A stretch of 64,000 nucleotides of DNA from an uncultured Alphaproteobacteria bacterium (GTDB lineage Bacteria > Pseudomonadota > Alphaproteobacteria > RF32 > CAG-239), in the NCBI GenBank assembly GCA_949493535.1, contig CASZWJ010000009.1:1-64000 (forward strand). The letters are read 5' to 3'. Of the stretch, positions 16,764 through 24,550 are shown one piece after another. A program made the position numbers and the translations under genes. Under the pieces are notes generated by a model. It saw nothing but the letters and a program-made list of their open reading frames with translations. It did no database searches and had not been told where the DNA came from. Within the stretch, counting starts at the first letter, position 1; each line of letters opens with the position of its first letter.

Positions 16764-17039
16764 ATGGTGCGGCAATCAGAAGCTGATAAATTTACTCAAC
16801 AGGCTTTTCCCTGTTTGCAGCACTGCCTTATTTCAAACGGTATTCCTGCGTCTTCGCAAATCATTTTTGAAATGAATTTTTTGCCGAGCAGAGTTAATCA
16901 GCGTTGTGCCGATAAGTGCGGCGGTCTGAAAAATGCCCGCTATTTAAATACGGAACAGTCAGTTGATTGGTCGTGGCAGCGAAAGGCGGGTATATTATCA
17001 GAAGAAAACAACAAATATAAGGGATTTAACAGATGTTAA
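16764..17039 (+). CDS. Small Cys-containing protein overlapping cspA, unknown
   Basis: A 91-residue reading frame begins with ATG 7 bases after a good AAGGAG site. The product has five Cys (including the CADKC pair near 48-52 and a C-terminal Cys) and no membrane segment. I recognise no family. Its last seven bases overlap the cspA start (ATGTTAA), the geometry of translational coupling. The frame is open further upstream, but only this start has a ribosome site and the upstream part crosses the ettA terminator. It may be a genuine small protein or a leader whose translation tunes cspA. Confidence 0.55.
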   Translation: MVRQSEADKFTQQAFPCLQHCLISNGIPASSQIIFEMNFLPSRVNQRCADKCGGLKNARYLNTEQSVDWSWQRKAGILSEENNKYKGFNRC

Positions 17040-17239
17040 AAGGTACAGTTAAGTGGTTTAATACTAAAAAAGGTTATGGTTTCATTCAGCCGGAATGCGG
17101 CGAAAAAGATATTTTTGTCCATGTGACCCAGTTGGAAAAAACCGGTATTCGCCGTTTGTTTGACGGCCAGGCTGTCAGCTATGAATTGTATAGTGACAGG
17201 GACGGGAAGCCTGCCGCAACGGGAATAAAACTCGTCTAG
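17033..17239 (+). CDS. cspA: Cold-shock domain protein (CspA family)
   Basis: This 68-residue single cold-shock domain binds single-stranded RNA or DNA and melts RNA structure. RNP1 reads KGYGFIQ and RNP2 reads DIFVHV; the opening GTVKWFNTKKG is typical. Its start overlaps the preceding small frame by seven bases. The coding end (AAAACTCG just before the stop) forms the left outer arm of hairpin element B, so the mRNA 3' end is highly structured. Which paralogue it represents cannot be told. Confidence 0.93.
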   Translation: MLKGTVKWFNTKKGYGFIQPECGEKDIFVHVTQLEKTGIRRLFDGQAVSYELYSDRDGKPAATGIKLV

Positions 17240-17349
17240 TGGTTTTCTGGAGTGATTTAGTGCGGTTTCGGAAAATTCATGTGCCTCTTTGTATACTAAA
17301 ATTTTCCTCGCCTTCTAAATCACTCTATAAATTCCGCTATCCGAGTTTT
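17227..17349 (+). repeat. Stop-codon-anchored long hairpin element, copy B (cspA)
   Basis: The outer arm AAAACTCG (17227-17234, inside the cspA end) pairs perfectly with CGAGTTTT (17342-17349). Further in, GAGTGATTTA pairs with TAAATCACTC and GGAAAATT with AATTTTCC. The apex is TGTGC (17280-17284), ctcttt, GTATA (17291-17295). Compared with the family TGTAC/GTACA, both changes keep pairing as G.U only in plus-strand RNA. Sequence between the stems matches copy G. Confidence 0.85.
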
Positions 17350-17455
17350 GAAAAGTAGCTCTGTGGACGCCTAATGCCGGTTAAGTCATGTACTTGTTTG
17401 TACAATTCTGTCGCCAGCTTCCTAAAATCTTATTATTCCCCTCGTCAGATAAATT
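17350..17455 (+). repeat. Hairpin element copy B2
   Basis: A second element follows copy B directly. The apex is TGTAC (17389-17393), ttgttt, GTACA (17400-17404). Flanks GCCTAATGCC on the left and CCTAAAATCTTATTATT on the right match copies C and E. Its outer arms pair poorly and it has no gene end of its own, so it may be a decayed or duplicated copy. Confidence 0.65.
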
Positions 17456-17474
17456 CATTCATATTAATTTAGTA

Positions 17475-17502
17475 TAAAAAAACGGCCGCCTTTGCAGGCG
17501 GC
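17475..17502 (-). terminator. Intrinsic terminator of the GNAT acetyltransferase gene
   Basis: GCCGCC (17485-17490) and GGCGGC (17497-17502) form the stem; on the minus strand it is followed by CGTTTTTTT. Confidence 0.85.
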
Positions 17503-17525
17503 TTGAGTGTGTTTGAGAATTGTTT

Positions 17526-17966
17526 TTATTTTAAGTCTTTAACCATTTTGGCAAAGGTTATGCCGCCTTCTTCAAAGATTTCACCTTCTTGCGTATAGCC
17601 CATTTTTTCATAGAAATTGACGACAGAAAGCATGGCGTGCATGATAATTTTGCTAAAGCCGGCTTCTTTGGCGCGTTTTTCGGCATATTTAACCAATTCG
17701 CGGCCGATGCCTTCCCCTTGGTATCGGGTTTCAACGGCAACCTGCATCAAACGGATTGTTTCATTATCAATAGGCGCTAAAATCAGGCCGCCGATCAATT
17801 TGTCATCCAGTTGTTCAATACAGCCGATATGGAGATAATTGGCTTCTTTGTTCCGGTGCATGTCCAGAAATTTCAGCCCCAGAGGTTCCAGCAGAATTTT
17901 ATAGCGCAGCTGGACAAGTTCATCGTATCTTGTCGAGCCAAAATCAATATCCAACATCTTTCTCAT
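17526..17966 (-). CDS. GNAT-family N-acetyltransferase
   Basis: This 146-residue cytosolic protein transfers an acetyl group from acetyl-CoA to an unknown amine. The acetyl-CoA loop reads RYQGEGIGRELVKYAE, with a preceding strand IRLMQVAVE, and the FYEKMGY motif near the C-terminus is typical of GNAT domains. I chose the start reading MRKMLDID because AGGAG lies 8 bases before it; an ATG eight codons earlier overlaps that site. The gene stands alone between the cspA hairpins and divergent lepA. Confidence 0.88.
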   Translation of the reverse strand: MRKMLDIDFGSTRYDELVQLRYKILLEPLGLKFLDMHRNKEANYLHIGCIEQLDDKLIGGLILAPIDNETIRLMQVAVETRYQGEGIGRELVKYAEKRAKEAGFSKIIMHAMLSVVNFYEKMGYTQEGEIFEEGGITFAKMVKDLK

Positions 17967-18101
17967 GACATTTCTCCTGCAACAAGCCAATCTTTAGATG
18001 ATTATATATATTAGCACAGTTAATAATATATTGCGAATAATTTTTTTTTCATATATTTTGAAGCTGAATTTTGCAAAATTTTTTAGAAGAAAGAATGTAT
18101 A

Positions 18102-19907
18102 ATGGCTTCAAATCTGGATTTGATTAGAAACTTTGCGATTATTGCCCATATCGACCATGGCAAATCAACATTGGCCGACCGCCTGATTGAATATTGTGGC
18201 GGGTTGCAGCAGCGCGAGATGACCGAGCAGGTTTTGGATTCAATGGATATTGAGCGCGAGCGCGGCATTACGATTAAAGCTCAGACCGTGCGGTTGAATT
18301 ATACGGCTAAAGACGGCAAAACCTATCAGCTCAACCTTATGGATACGCCGGGGCATGTGGACTTTTCTTATGAGGTTTCACGTTCATTGGCCTCTTGTGA
18401 AGGTTCCGTTCTGGTGGTTGACGCCACTCAGGGCGTTGAGGCTCAGACTTTGGCAAATGTGTATCTGGCTTTAGACAATAACCATGAGATTATTCCGGTT
18501 TTGAACAAAGTTGACTTGCCTTCTGCCGATGTTGACAAAGTCAAACGCCAGATTGAAGACGTGATCGGGCTGGATACTTCCGAGGCGGTTGAAACATCGG
18601 GCAAGACCGGTATCGGCGTTCCTGATTTGTTGGAAGCAGTTGTAACCCGCCTGCCGGCTCCCGAAGGCGATGCCGATGCGCCATTGAAGGCTTTGCTGAT
18701 TGACAGTTGGTATGACCCGTATCTCGGCGTGGTGATTTTGGTGCGGGTAAAAGACGGCGTGATGCGCAAGAAAACGCAAATCCGCATGATGAGCAACAAT
18801 GCGACTTATCTGGTTGACCGTGTCGGCATTTTTTCTCCGAAAATGCAGGAAGCCGAGGCCTTGTATCCAGGAGAGGTCGGCTATATAACGGCCAGCATCA
18901 AGAGTGTCAGCGATTGTAAAATCGGCGATACGATTACAGATAACAAACGTCCCTGCGAGCAGGCGCTGCAAGGCTTCAAGCCGTCTATTCCCGTTGTGTT
19001 CTGTTCGATTTTTCCGGTTGATTCCAGCCAATATGAGGCGCTGAAAGACGCTTTGGCAAAACTGAAACTCAATGATGCCAGCATTGATTATGTCAATGAA
19101 AACTCGACTGCTTTGGGGCTGGGTTTCCGCTGCGGTTTTTTAGGCTTGCTGCATATGGAGATTATTCAGGAACGTTTGAGTCGGGAATTTGATTTGGATT
19201 TGATTACGACGGCACCGTCGGTTGCATATAAAATCCATTTGACGGACGGCAGCGATATGACACTCCATAATCCGGCAGATATGCCTGATGTGACGAAAAT
19301 CCGCTCCATTGAAGAACCTTGGGTTAAAGCTACGATTTTAGTGCCGGACGAATATCTCGGTTCTGTTTTGAAACTTTGCACCGAGCGCCGCGGCGAGCAG
19401 GTTGAGCTGACTTATGCCGGAACGCGCGCAATGGTGGTTTATAAAATTCCTTTGAATGAAATCGTTTTTGATTTTTATGACCGTTTGAAATCAATTACTA
19501 GCGGCTATGCGAGTTTTGACTATGAACTTATCGGCTATCACGAATCAGATTTGGTTAAGGTCCAAATTTTGATTAACGAGGAACCGGTTGACGCTTTGGC
19601 ATTTTTATGCTTCCGCGGCGAAGCCGAGGCGCGCGGCCGCCAAATTTGTGAGCGTTTGAAAGATTTGATTCCCAGACATTTGTTTAAAATCCCGATTCAG
19701 GCTGCTATCGGCGGACGCGTTGTTGCTCGTGAGACAATCTCAGCCCTGCGCAAAGATGTGACGGCAAAATGTTATGGCGGTGACGTCACCCGTAAGCGTA
19801 AACTTTTGGATAAACAGAAAAAAGGCAAACTCAGAATGCGCCAGTTCGGCAAGGTAGAGGTTCCGCAGTCGGCGTTTATTGAAGCTTTGCGTATCGGTGA
19901 TAACTAA
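18102..19907 (+). CDS. lepA: Elongation factor 4 (LepA), translational GTPase
   Basis: LepA is a ribosome-associated GTPase that acts in initiation-stage ribosome assembly and back-translocation. The 601-residue chain has the G1 motif AHIDHGKST at 16-24, [20 protein letters not shown]-like domains II to V, and the LepA-specific C-terminal domain ending with [19 protein letters not shown]. Length is normal. No neighbouring lepB gene is present, unlike many bacteria. The stop codon is the left edge of hairpin element C, and no ordinary terminator follows. Confidence 0.98.
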   Translation: MASNLDLIRNFAIIAHIDHGKSTLADRLIEYCGGLQQREMTEQVLDSMDIERERGITIKAQTVRLNYTAKDGKTYQLNLMDTPGHVDFSYEVSRSLASCEGSVLVVDATQGVEAQTLANVYLALDNNHEIIPVLNKVDLPSADVDKVKRQIEDVIGLDTSEAVETSGKTGIGVPDLLEAVVTRLPAPEGDADAPLKALLIDSWYDPYLGVVILVRVKDGVMRKKTQIRMMSNNATYLVDRVGIFSPKMQEAEALYPGEVGYITASIKSVSDCKIGDTITDNKRPCEQALQGFKPSIPVVFCSIFPVDSSQYEALKDALAKLKLNDASIDYVNENSTALGLGFRCGFLGLLHMEIIQERLSREFDLDLITTAPSVAYKIHLTDGSDMTLHNPADMPDVTKIRSIEEPWVKATILVPDEYLGSVLKLCTERRGEQVELTYAGTRAMVVYKIPLNEIVFDFYDRLKSITSGYASFDYELIGYHESDLVKVQILINEEPVDALAFLCFRGEAEARGRQICERLKDLIPRHLFKIPIQAAIGGRVVARETISALRKDVTAKCYGGDVTRKRKLLDKQKKGKLRMRQFGKVEVPQSAFIEALRIGDN

Positions 19908-20041
19908 AAAATTCGTTCTATGGTCTGCTAATACAGATTTTGCGGTATGAAAGTATCCTTATGTACTTCAATGTACACTGCGGTACTTTCAACCTGAAAT
20001 CTTATTATCAGCCTCATATAACGAATTTTTTATATGCCCAT
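19906..20041 (+). repeat. Stop-codon-anchored long hairpin element, copy C (lepA)
   Basis: A perfect 12 bp outer stem joins AAAAAATTCGTT (19906-19917, starting in the stop codon) and AACGAATTTTTT (20030-20041). CTGCTAATACAGATTT pairs with AAATCTTATTATCAG imperfectly, GAAAGTA pairs with TACTTTC, and the apex is TGTAC (19962-19966), ttcaat, GTACA (19973-19977). The right arm ends in a T tract, so it can act as the lepA terminator. Confidence 0.88.
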
Positions 20042-20148
20042 AGAAATTGTCGTTTGCAGGATTTTTTCACTCCGAAAATTACTCTGTTTTCCTCATTCTC
20101 CAAATAATTTATTTTATTTCTTCCTTTAAATTATTAGGAATAAAATCC

Positions 20149-20177
20149 TTGACTTTTTAGAAAAAATTTTTTATATA
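20149..20177 (+). promoter_or_regulatory. Strong sigma-70-type promoter
   Basis: TTGACT (20149-20154), an exact 17-base spacer and TATATA (20172-20177). The predicted start near 20184 gives a transcript that meets an intrinsic terminator about 55 bases later. Confidence 0.6.
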
Positions 20178-20183
20178 TAAAAA

Positions 20184-20241
20184 GTCACTAGGCAGAAGTG
20201 TCTTTAAAATCCGCTGGATAAATCCGGCGGATTTTTTTTAT
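20184..20241 (+). ncRNA. Candidate short RNA or transcription attenuator
   Basis: From the predicted start the RNA would hold a weak stem (CACT with AGTG, about 20186-20200) and then a strong terminator, AAATCCGC (20207-20214) pairing with GCGGATTT (20227-20234) followed by eight T. It is either a small RNA of about 57 bases or a leader that attenuates the gene at 20268. Most of the 360-base gap after lepA is hairpin element C and this unit. Confidence 0.4.
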
Positions 20242-20267
20242 TTTAAATCATTTTAAGGAGAAAAAAG

Positions 20268-21083
20268 ATGTCAGATTTATTTAAATTGCAAAGAGAAGTG
20301 TCTGAAACAACGGCAAATATTAATCCCGATGATGTTTTTAACGTGAAAAAATATCTTAAAAATTTGGGATATTATCAAGAACCGGAATGGGGAATGACAA
20401 AATTTACCGATAATCAAATGTTTGACGGTATCAGAAAGTTTCAAAAGGACAATCATTTGAAAGTTGACGGAGTAATGAAACCGGAAGGTGAAACGGAAAA
20501 TGCTTTTAACAAGCTTTTGAGAAAGGGCGGGTATTTGTCTTCATCGGCTCTGCAGGGTGTTTCTTTGGGGTGGGCTGATGAAATTAAAGGGGCTGCCGGG
20601 GCTGTCGGCTATGGTTTAGGAAGTTTGAATCCCAAGTGGAATCAGAACGGAGAGCGTTTTTCAGAGGCAATGAAGAGAGGGTATCGGCATTACAGGGATA
20701 CTGAAAGGCGCAATCTTGAAGACGGACGACGGGAAATGCCCGTATCAACCCGAACCATGGAAGCCGCAGGAGCGTTTGTCAGCCCGAATAAATTGTTTAA
20801 AGCGGCTAAAGGAACACCTTTGCGTTTTATGCGAAGAAAAAACTTGTTGGATATGACGGGGAGTAGTATTGTATATGGGACAGGTGTTTCAGAGAATAAG
20901 CCGGGTGACTATGCAAAGAATATTGCTGCTGCCGGAGTTGGTAATGTTTTGGGATTGGTAGTTGGAAAATTTTTATATGGCAGAGGAAATAACCGGCAGA
21001 TTGAAAGGGCAGCAACGAGTGCGTTCTTAAATGAAAGTGTACAAAAAACCTTTGATATGATATTTGATAAGAAGAGGAAGTAA
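20268..21083 (+). CDS. Peptidoglycan-binding-like N-terminus with phage-virion-like body
   Basis: The 271-residue protein has two visible parts. Residues 20-90 (VKKYLKNLGYY, then FDGIRKFQKDNHLKVDG) match the peptidoglycan-binding-1 helical repeat. Residues 95-150 (GVSLGWADEIKGAAGAVGYG, then YRDTERRNLEDGRREMP) resemble a segment found in tailed-phage internal or ejection proteins. A hydrophobic glycine-rich stretch lies near 215-240. AAGGAG precedes the ATG. Two tandem small membrane-protein genes follow at once. It may be a remnant of a phage structural gene that was retained. The phage likeness rests on motif memory. Confidence 0.6.
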   Translation: MSDLFKLQREVSETTANINPDDVFNVKKYLKNLGYYQEPEWGMTKFTDNQMFDGIRKFQKDNHLKVDGVMKPEGETENAFNKLLRKGGYLSSSALQGVSLGWADEIKGAAGAVGYGLGSLNPKWNQNGERFSEAMKRGYRHYRDTERRNLEDGRREMPVSTRTMEAAGAFVSPNKLFKAAKGTPLRFMRRKNLLDMTGSSIVYGTGVSENKPGDYAKNIAAAGVGNVLGLVVGKFLYGRGNNRQIERAATSAFLNESVQKTFDMIFDKKRK

Positions 21084-21084
21084 G

Positions 21085-21378
21085 ATGAAGAAAGTTAAAG
21101 AAATATTGAATAAGATTGAAGTTATTTTTTATTTTATTTGTGCGGCATTTACCGTTCCTCTGCATTCTTCAATCCCCTATAATATTTGGCTTTTTCTTTT
21201 TGATTTTTCTATTGTTTTGCTTATGGTATTAGGATGTTTCTTGCCGGGAGAAGTTGGAGATGAGTTTGATACAAAATATGAATTGTTTTGTATGAGGGTG
21301 TGGGGAATATTAGGTATAATTATCTTGGCAAAATATACTGATTTTTTTGAAGCTCTTTATTCAAGGGTGTTTGAATAG
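21085..21378 (+). CDS. Small membrane protein, tandem paralogue 1
   Basis: This 97-residue protein has two or three hydrophobic spans (about 12-25, 32-50, 74-88) and ends KYTDFFEALYSRVFE. I recognise no family. Its ATG follows the stop of the phage-like gene by a single base, so the two are coupled. The next gene encodes a clear paralogue with the same ends. Base composition is markedly more AT-rich than in the flanking housekeeping genes, which points to acquired DNA. Confidence 0.65.
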   Translation: MKKVKEILNKIEVIFYFICAAFTVPLHSSIPYNIWLFLFDFSIVLLMVLGCFLPGEVGDEFDTKYELFCMRVWGILGIIILAKYTDFFEALYSRVFE

Positions 21379-21389
21379 AAGGAAGTGGA

Positions 21390-21692
21390 ATGGAAAAATA
21401 CAAAAATATATTGAATAAAATTGAAGCTATTATCTATTTGATCGTTTTAGTAAAGGTTGTTCCTTTGCGTTTTTCGATATCTTATAATATTTGTTTTTTT
21501 CTTTTTGATTTTACGTTTGTTTTGTTTCTTGTTATCGAATGGTTTTCATATGAAATATTTAAAAAAAATTATGACATAACTTTAGAAAAATGTGAATTGT
21601 TTTTTATGAGGATAGTGGGGATATTATGTATAATTATTTTAGCAAAATATACTGATTTTTTTGAAGCTCTTTATTCGATGATATTCAAGTAA
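21390..21692 (+). CDS. Small membrane protein, tandem paralogue 2
   Basis: This 100-residue protein is a diverged duplicate of the one just upstream. Shared segments include the start KILNKIEAI-type region, SISYNI with FFLFDF, the CELFFMR / YELFCMR block, and the almost identical C-terminal LAKYTDFFEALYS. GGAAG precedes the ATG, 11 bases after the previous stop. It has the same hydrophobic spans. Function unknown; together with the two genes upstream it forms a three-gene AT-rich unit closed by a terminator. Confidence 0.65.
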   Translation: MEKYKNILNKIEAIIYLIVLVKVVPLRFSISYNICFFLFDFTFVLFLVIEWFSYEIFKKNYDITLEKCELFFMRIVGILCIIILAKYTDFFEALYSMIFK

Positions 21693-21703
21693 AATATTTT
21701 GTT

Positions 21704-21740
21704 AAAAAAAATCCCCTCAAGCAAATTGAGGGGATTTTCT
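21704..21740. terminator. Bidirectional terminator between the AT-rich islet and tolB
   Basis: AATCCCCTCA (21710-21719) pairs with TGAGGGGATT (21727-21736), with T-rich sequence on one side and A-rich on the other, serving both convergent genes. Confidence 0.85.
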
Positions 21741-21751
21741 GTTGAGTGGGT

Positions 21752-23068
21752 TTACGGCAAAAGCGGTGACCAGGCGGGGTCAGAAGCATCTGCCGGAGTT
21801 ACAATCATCCGCTCGTTATAACCGGTCAGGTCGATAGAATAGAGCTTAACCGGCGCATTAGAACGAGAAGTTCCTCTGTCCTGGCGGAAGTAGATAACAA
21901 CACGTCCGTTCGGCGACCACGTCGGGCCTTCTACCAGATAACCGCTGGCCAGCAGGCGTTCACCCGAACCGTCCGGATACATCACGCCGATATAGAATTG
22001 GCCGTTTGCCATTTTGGTAAAGGCGATATAGTCACCGCGCGGCGACCAAACCGGTGTTGCGTAGCGTCCGGCGCCAAAGCTGATGCGGTGAACATCCGAA
22101 CCGTCGGCATTCATTACATAAAGCTGCTGGTTGCCGCCGCGGTCAGAGTTGAAGACGATTTGCGAACCGTCCGGCGAATAGCTTGGCGAAGTGTTAATGC
22201 CGGCATTCTTGGTTAACTGAGTCGAGGTGCGGTTTTTCAAATCCATTTCATAAATATCGGTGCGGCCGTTGGCGGCAAAGCTAAGCAAGAGTTTGCTGCT
22301 GTCCGGAGAGAAACGCGGCGCAAACGTCATGCCGGGGAAATTACCGATAAGCTGTTGTCTGCCGGTTTCAATATCCAAGATATAAACTTTCGGCGTGCCG
22401 CCTGCATAAGACATATAAGTCACTTTTTGCAGGTTTGGCGAGAAACGCGGCGTTAAGGCCATAGCGGCGCCAGAGGTCAGAAACTTATGGTTTTCGCCGT
22501 CCTGATCCATAATCGCCAAGCGTTTAACACGTTTGGTGGCGGGACCGCTTTCAGATACATAAACAATGCGGGTGTCAAAATAGCCTTTTTCACCGGTCAG
22601 CCGTTCATAAATTGCGTCGGCAATTACGTGAGCAACACGACGCCAGTTGTCTTTGGTTGTGGTGAAAGACTGGGCTTTCAACTGGCTTTCGGCGTAAACA
22701 TCCCACAGGCGGAATTCGATTTTCAAATGGTTGGCGTCAACTTCGCGAATGGCGCTTTGTACCAATGCCTGAGCATTAATAGCGCGCCAGTCGATAAAGG
22801 CCGGCTCTTGTTCCATGGAAGAAAATTCCTGAATGTAGCTGTTGTCGTCAATGACTTTGAACAAGCCGGAGCGTTCCAAATCGGCAATGATGACTTTGCG
22901 AATCTTGCCGGCATATTGTCCGACCCAGAAACCGTCATGAATCATTTCGGGAATGGCAATCGGCATCGGGTCGCGCATGGCGCCGTTGACGTCAATTTCC
23001 AGTTCTGCCTTTGCCGGAAAAGCGGCGAACAGACCAAGTAAAAGAGTGAGGATATATTTGAATTTCAT
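21752..23068 (-). CDS. tolB: Tol-Pal system periplasmic protein TolB
   Basis: TolB links Pal to the inner-membrane TolQRA motor during outer-membrane constriction. The 438-residue precursor has a signal peptide ([17 protein letters not shown]). An N-terminal alpha/beta domain runs to about 165. A six-bladed beta-propeller follows, with WD40-like repeats [62 protein letters not shown] and a final DPAWSPLLP. No tolQ, tolR, tolA or pal gene is adjacent in the window. A back-to-back promoter region separates it from ruvX. Confidence 0.96.
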   Translation of the reverse strand: MKFKYILTLLLGLFAAFPAKAELEIDVNGAMRDPMPIAIPEMIHDGFWVGQYAGKIRKVIIADLERSGLFKVIDDNSYIQEFSSMEQEPAFIDWRAINAQALVQSAIREVDANHLKIEFRLWDVYAESQLKAQSFTTTKDNWRRVAHVIADAIYERLTGEKGYFDTRIVYVSESGPATKRVKRLAIMDQDGENHKFLTSGAAMALTPRFSPNLQKVTYMSYAGGTPKVYILDIETGRQQLIGNFPGMTFAPRFSPDSSKLLLSFAANGRTDIYEMDLKNRTSTQLTKNAGINTSPSYSPDGSQIVFNSDRGGNQQLYVMNADGSDVHRISFGAGRYATPVWSPRGDYIAFTKMANGQFYIGVMYPDGSGERLLASGYLVEGPTWSPNGRVVIYFRQDRGTSRSNAPVKLYSIDLTGYNERMIVTPADASDPAWSPLLP

Positions 23069-23108
23069 TATTTTGCCCTATTAAAAAAAGAATCTCAGTA
23101 TTGCCGAA

Positions 23109-23136
23109 AGTGTAGCCGAAGTTTATTAAAAATCAA
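23109..23136 (-). promoter_or_regulatory. Sigma-70-type promoter of tolB
   Basis: On the minus strand TTGATT (complement of 23131-23136), a 16-base spacer and TACACT (complement of 23109-23114) lie about 40 bases before the tolB start. Confidence 0.55.
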
Positions 23137-23143
23137 TTAGCAT

Positions 23144-23171
23144 TTGACAGATTATTTGTTTGCATTACAGT
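23144..23171 (+). promoter_or_regulatory. Sigma-70-type promoter of ruvX
   Basis: TTGACA (23144-23149), a 16-base spacer and TACAGT (23166-23171) precede ruvX. Its -35 box is only 7 bases from that of the divergent tolB promoter. Confidence 0.55.
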
Positions 23172-23189
23172 ATTTTGCAGGAGAAAAAT

Positions 23190-23648
23190 ATGGAAATAAA
23201 AGACTTTAAAACCAATCTTGAAAAATACAAAGCCGTTTTGGGGTTTGATTATGGCGACAAGCGTCTCGGCGTTGCCGTTTCTGACTTAATGCTGTTGACT
23301 GCAAACGCTTATAAGACAATTTATCGCCAAGATTTTAAAACCGATGTTGCCGAGATTAAAAAGATTATTGAAGAAAAAGAAATCGGCGGCATTGTTTACG
23401 GCCTGCCTTTGCAAATGAACGGCGAGGAGGGGGAAACCGCCGCCAAAGTTCGTACATTTGCCGAGAAAGTTTATAATCAGACGCATTTGCCTTATGCCTT
23501 TTGGGATGAGCGCCTTTCTTCCTCTGCCATGGAAAATTTTTTGATTAAAGAAGTTGATATGAACCGCAAACGCCGCAAAAAAGTGCTCGACTCATCGGCA
23601 GCTTCTTATATATTGCAAGGTTTCCTCGACGCCTTAAAACTCGCTTAA
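23190..23648 (+). CDS. ruvX: Holliday junction resolvase-like protein RuvX (YqgF)
   Basis: RuvX is an RNase H-fold nuclease needed for 5' processing of pre-16S rRNA and proposed as a resolvase. The 152-residue product has the first catalytic Asp in VLGFDYGDKRLGVAVSD, the Glu-bearing strand IGGIVYGLPLQMNGEEG, and the last acidic motif WDERLSS followed by DSSAASYILQGFLD. I chose the start at MEIKDF because AGGAG is 6 bases upstream. The stop codon is the left edge of hairpin element E. Confidence 0.93.
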   Translation: MEIKDFKTNLEKYKAVLGFDYGDKRLGVAVSDLMLLTANAYKTIYRQDFKTDVAEIKKIIEEKEIGGIVYGLPLQMNGEEGETAAKVRTFAEKVYNQTHLPYAFWDERLSSSAMENFLIKEVDMNRKRRKKVLDSSAASYILQGFLDALKLA

Positions 23649-23770
23649 AAGTTTGCTCTGCGGGCGCCTAATACAGAATTAGCGGATAAATTGCTCGGTC
23701 ATGTACTTCTATGTACACTCCCTCTCAATTTTCCTAAATTCTTATTATCCGCCTCACATATCAAACTTTT
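23647..23770 (+). repeat. Stop-codon-anchored long hairpin element, copy E (ruvX)
   Basis: The outer stem is perfect: AAAAGTTTG (23647-23655) with CAAACTTTT (23762-23770). GGCGCCTAATACAGAATT pairs with AATTCTTATTATCCGCC imperfectly, and the apex is TGTAC (23702-23706), ttctat, GTACA (23713-23717). The 3' side runs into GTTTTTG. No other terminator is seen for ruvX. Confidence 0.87.
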
Positions 23771-23815
23771 GTTTTTGTGCGGATAAACCTCTTTAATAGA
23801 GTTTTATCAAATTGG

Positions 23816-24541
23816 TTATAAATTTTGGTAACTATAGGCGACGGCTTTTAAGGTTTTTAAGAATTTTTCGCCTTCCAGCAGTTTTTTTTCTCCGAGCGGG
23901 TAGATATTGTCGACCAAATGATGCACGTCTTCATCAACAGCCACTTCTTCCGGCAGAAAGTGGCGGCGGAAAGCATAAGCCGCTGCAATCGTTTCTTCTT
24001 GCGAATCTGTTTTATAGCCGATGATATTCAGTAATTTTGCCACACTATTTTCTTGCATTTTTTCGGCATTGCGCGGCTGATACCACAAGCCGATGCCTTC
24101 TTTTGCCAAACGTTTCCACGGAAAGGCAATGCCGGGGTCTGCTTTTCTGGTCGGTGCCAAATCCGAATGGGCAATAACATTTTGCGGTTTGATTTTATAT
24201 TTGCGCATCAGCTTTTGGCAAAAAGGAATCAGTTTGTTAATTTGCGCTTCCGTATACGGCGTTTGCCCTAAACTCAGACTGCTGAGTTCAATGCCGATTG
24301 AGCCGGAGTTTAAATCTTCCTGAAATTCCCGCCAGCTTCCCAAGCCTGCGTGCCAGGCGCGTTTGCTCTCGTCAACGCATTTTATCAGGCTGCCGTCCAA
24401 GTCTAAAATATAATGGGCGCTTACTTCCGCCTTATTCAGGCAGGCAGCCATTTCTTTGCCGGTATGGGCAGAACAATGCAGAACCAACAGGCTGACCGGT
24501 GCTTTGCGCTCGTTAAAATGGGGGAGTAAGATTTCTTCCAT
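23816..24541 (-). CDS. N-acetylmuramoyl-L-alanine amidase (AmpD/AmiD type)
   Basis: The 241-residue protein has an N-terminal amidase-2 domain that cleaves the MurNAc-L-Ala bond. Zinc-site residues are visible in LVLHCSAH (His near 22), AHSDLAPTRKADPG (His near 134, Asp near 144), with SAHYILDLDG and WHAGLGSW between. The C-terminal 70 residues form a peptidoglycan-binding-like helical segment (LLNIIGYKTDSQEE, AAYAFRRHF). No signal peptide is seen, which favours the cytoplasmic AmpD role in murein recycling, though AmiD-type proteins have the same extra domain. It is the last gene of a run with the DjlA-like gene 9 bases upstream. Confidence 0.88.
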   Translation of the reverse strand: MEEILLPHFNERKAPVSLLVLHCSAHTGKEMAACLNKAEVSAHYILDLDGSLIKCVDESKRAWHAGLGSWREFQEDLNSGSIGIELSSLSLGQTPYTEAQINKLIPFCQKLMRKYKIKPQNVIAHSDLAPTRKADPGIAFPWKRLAKEGIGLWYQPRNAEKMQENSVAKLLNIIGYKTDSQEETIAAAYAFRRHFLPEEVAVDEDVHHLVDNIYPLGEKKLLEGEKFLKTLKAVAYSYQNL

Positions 24542-24550
24542 AATTTTCCT

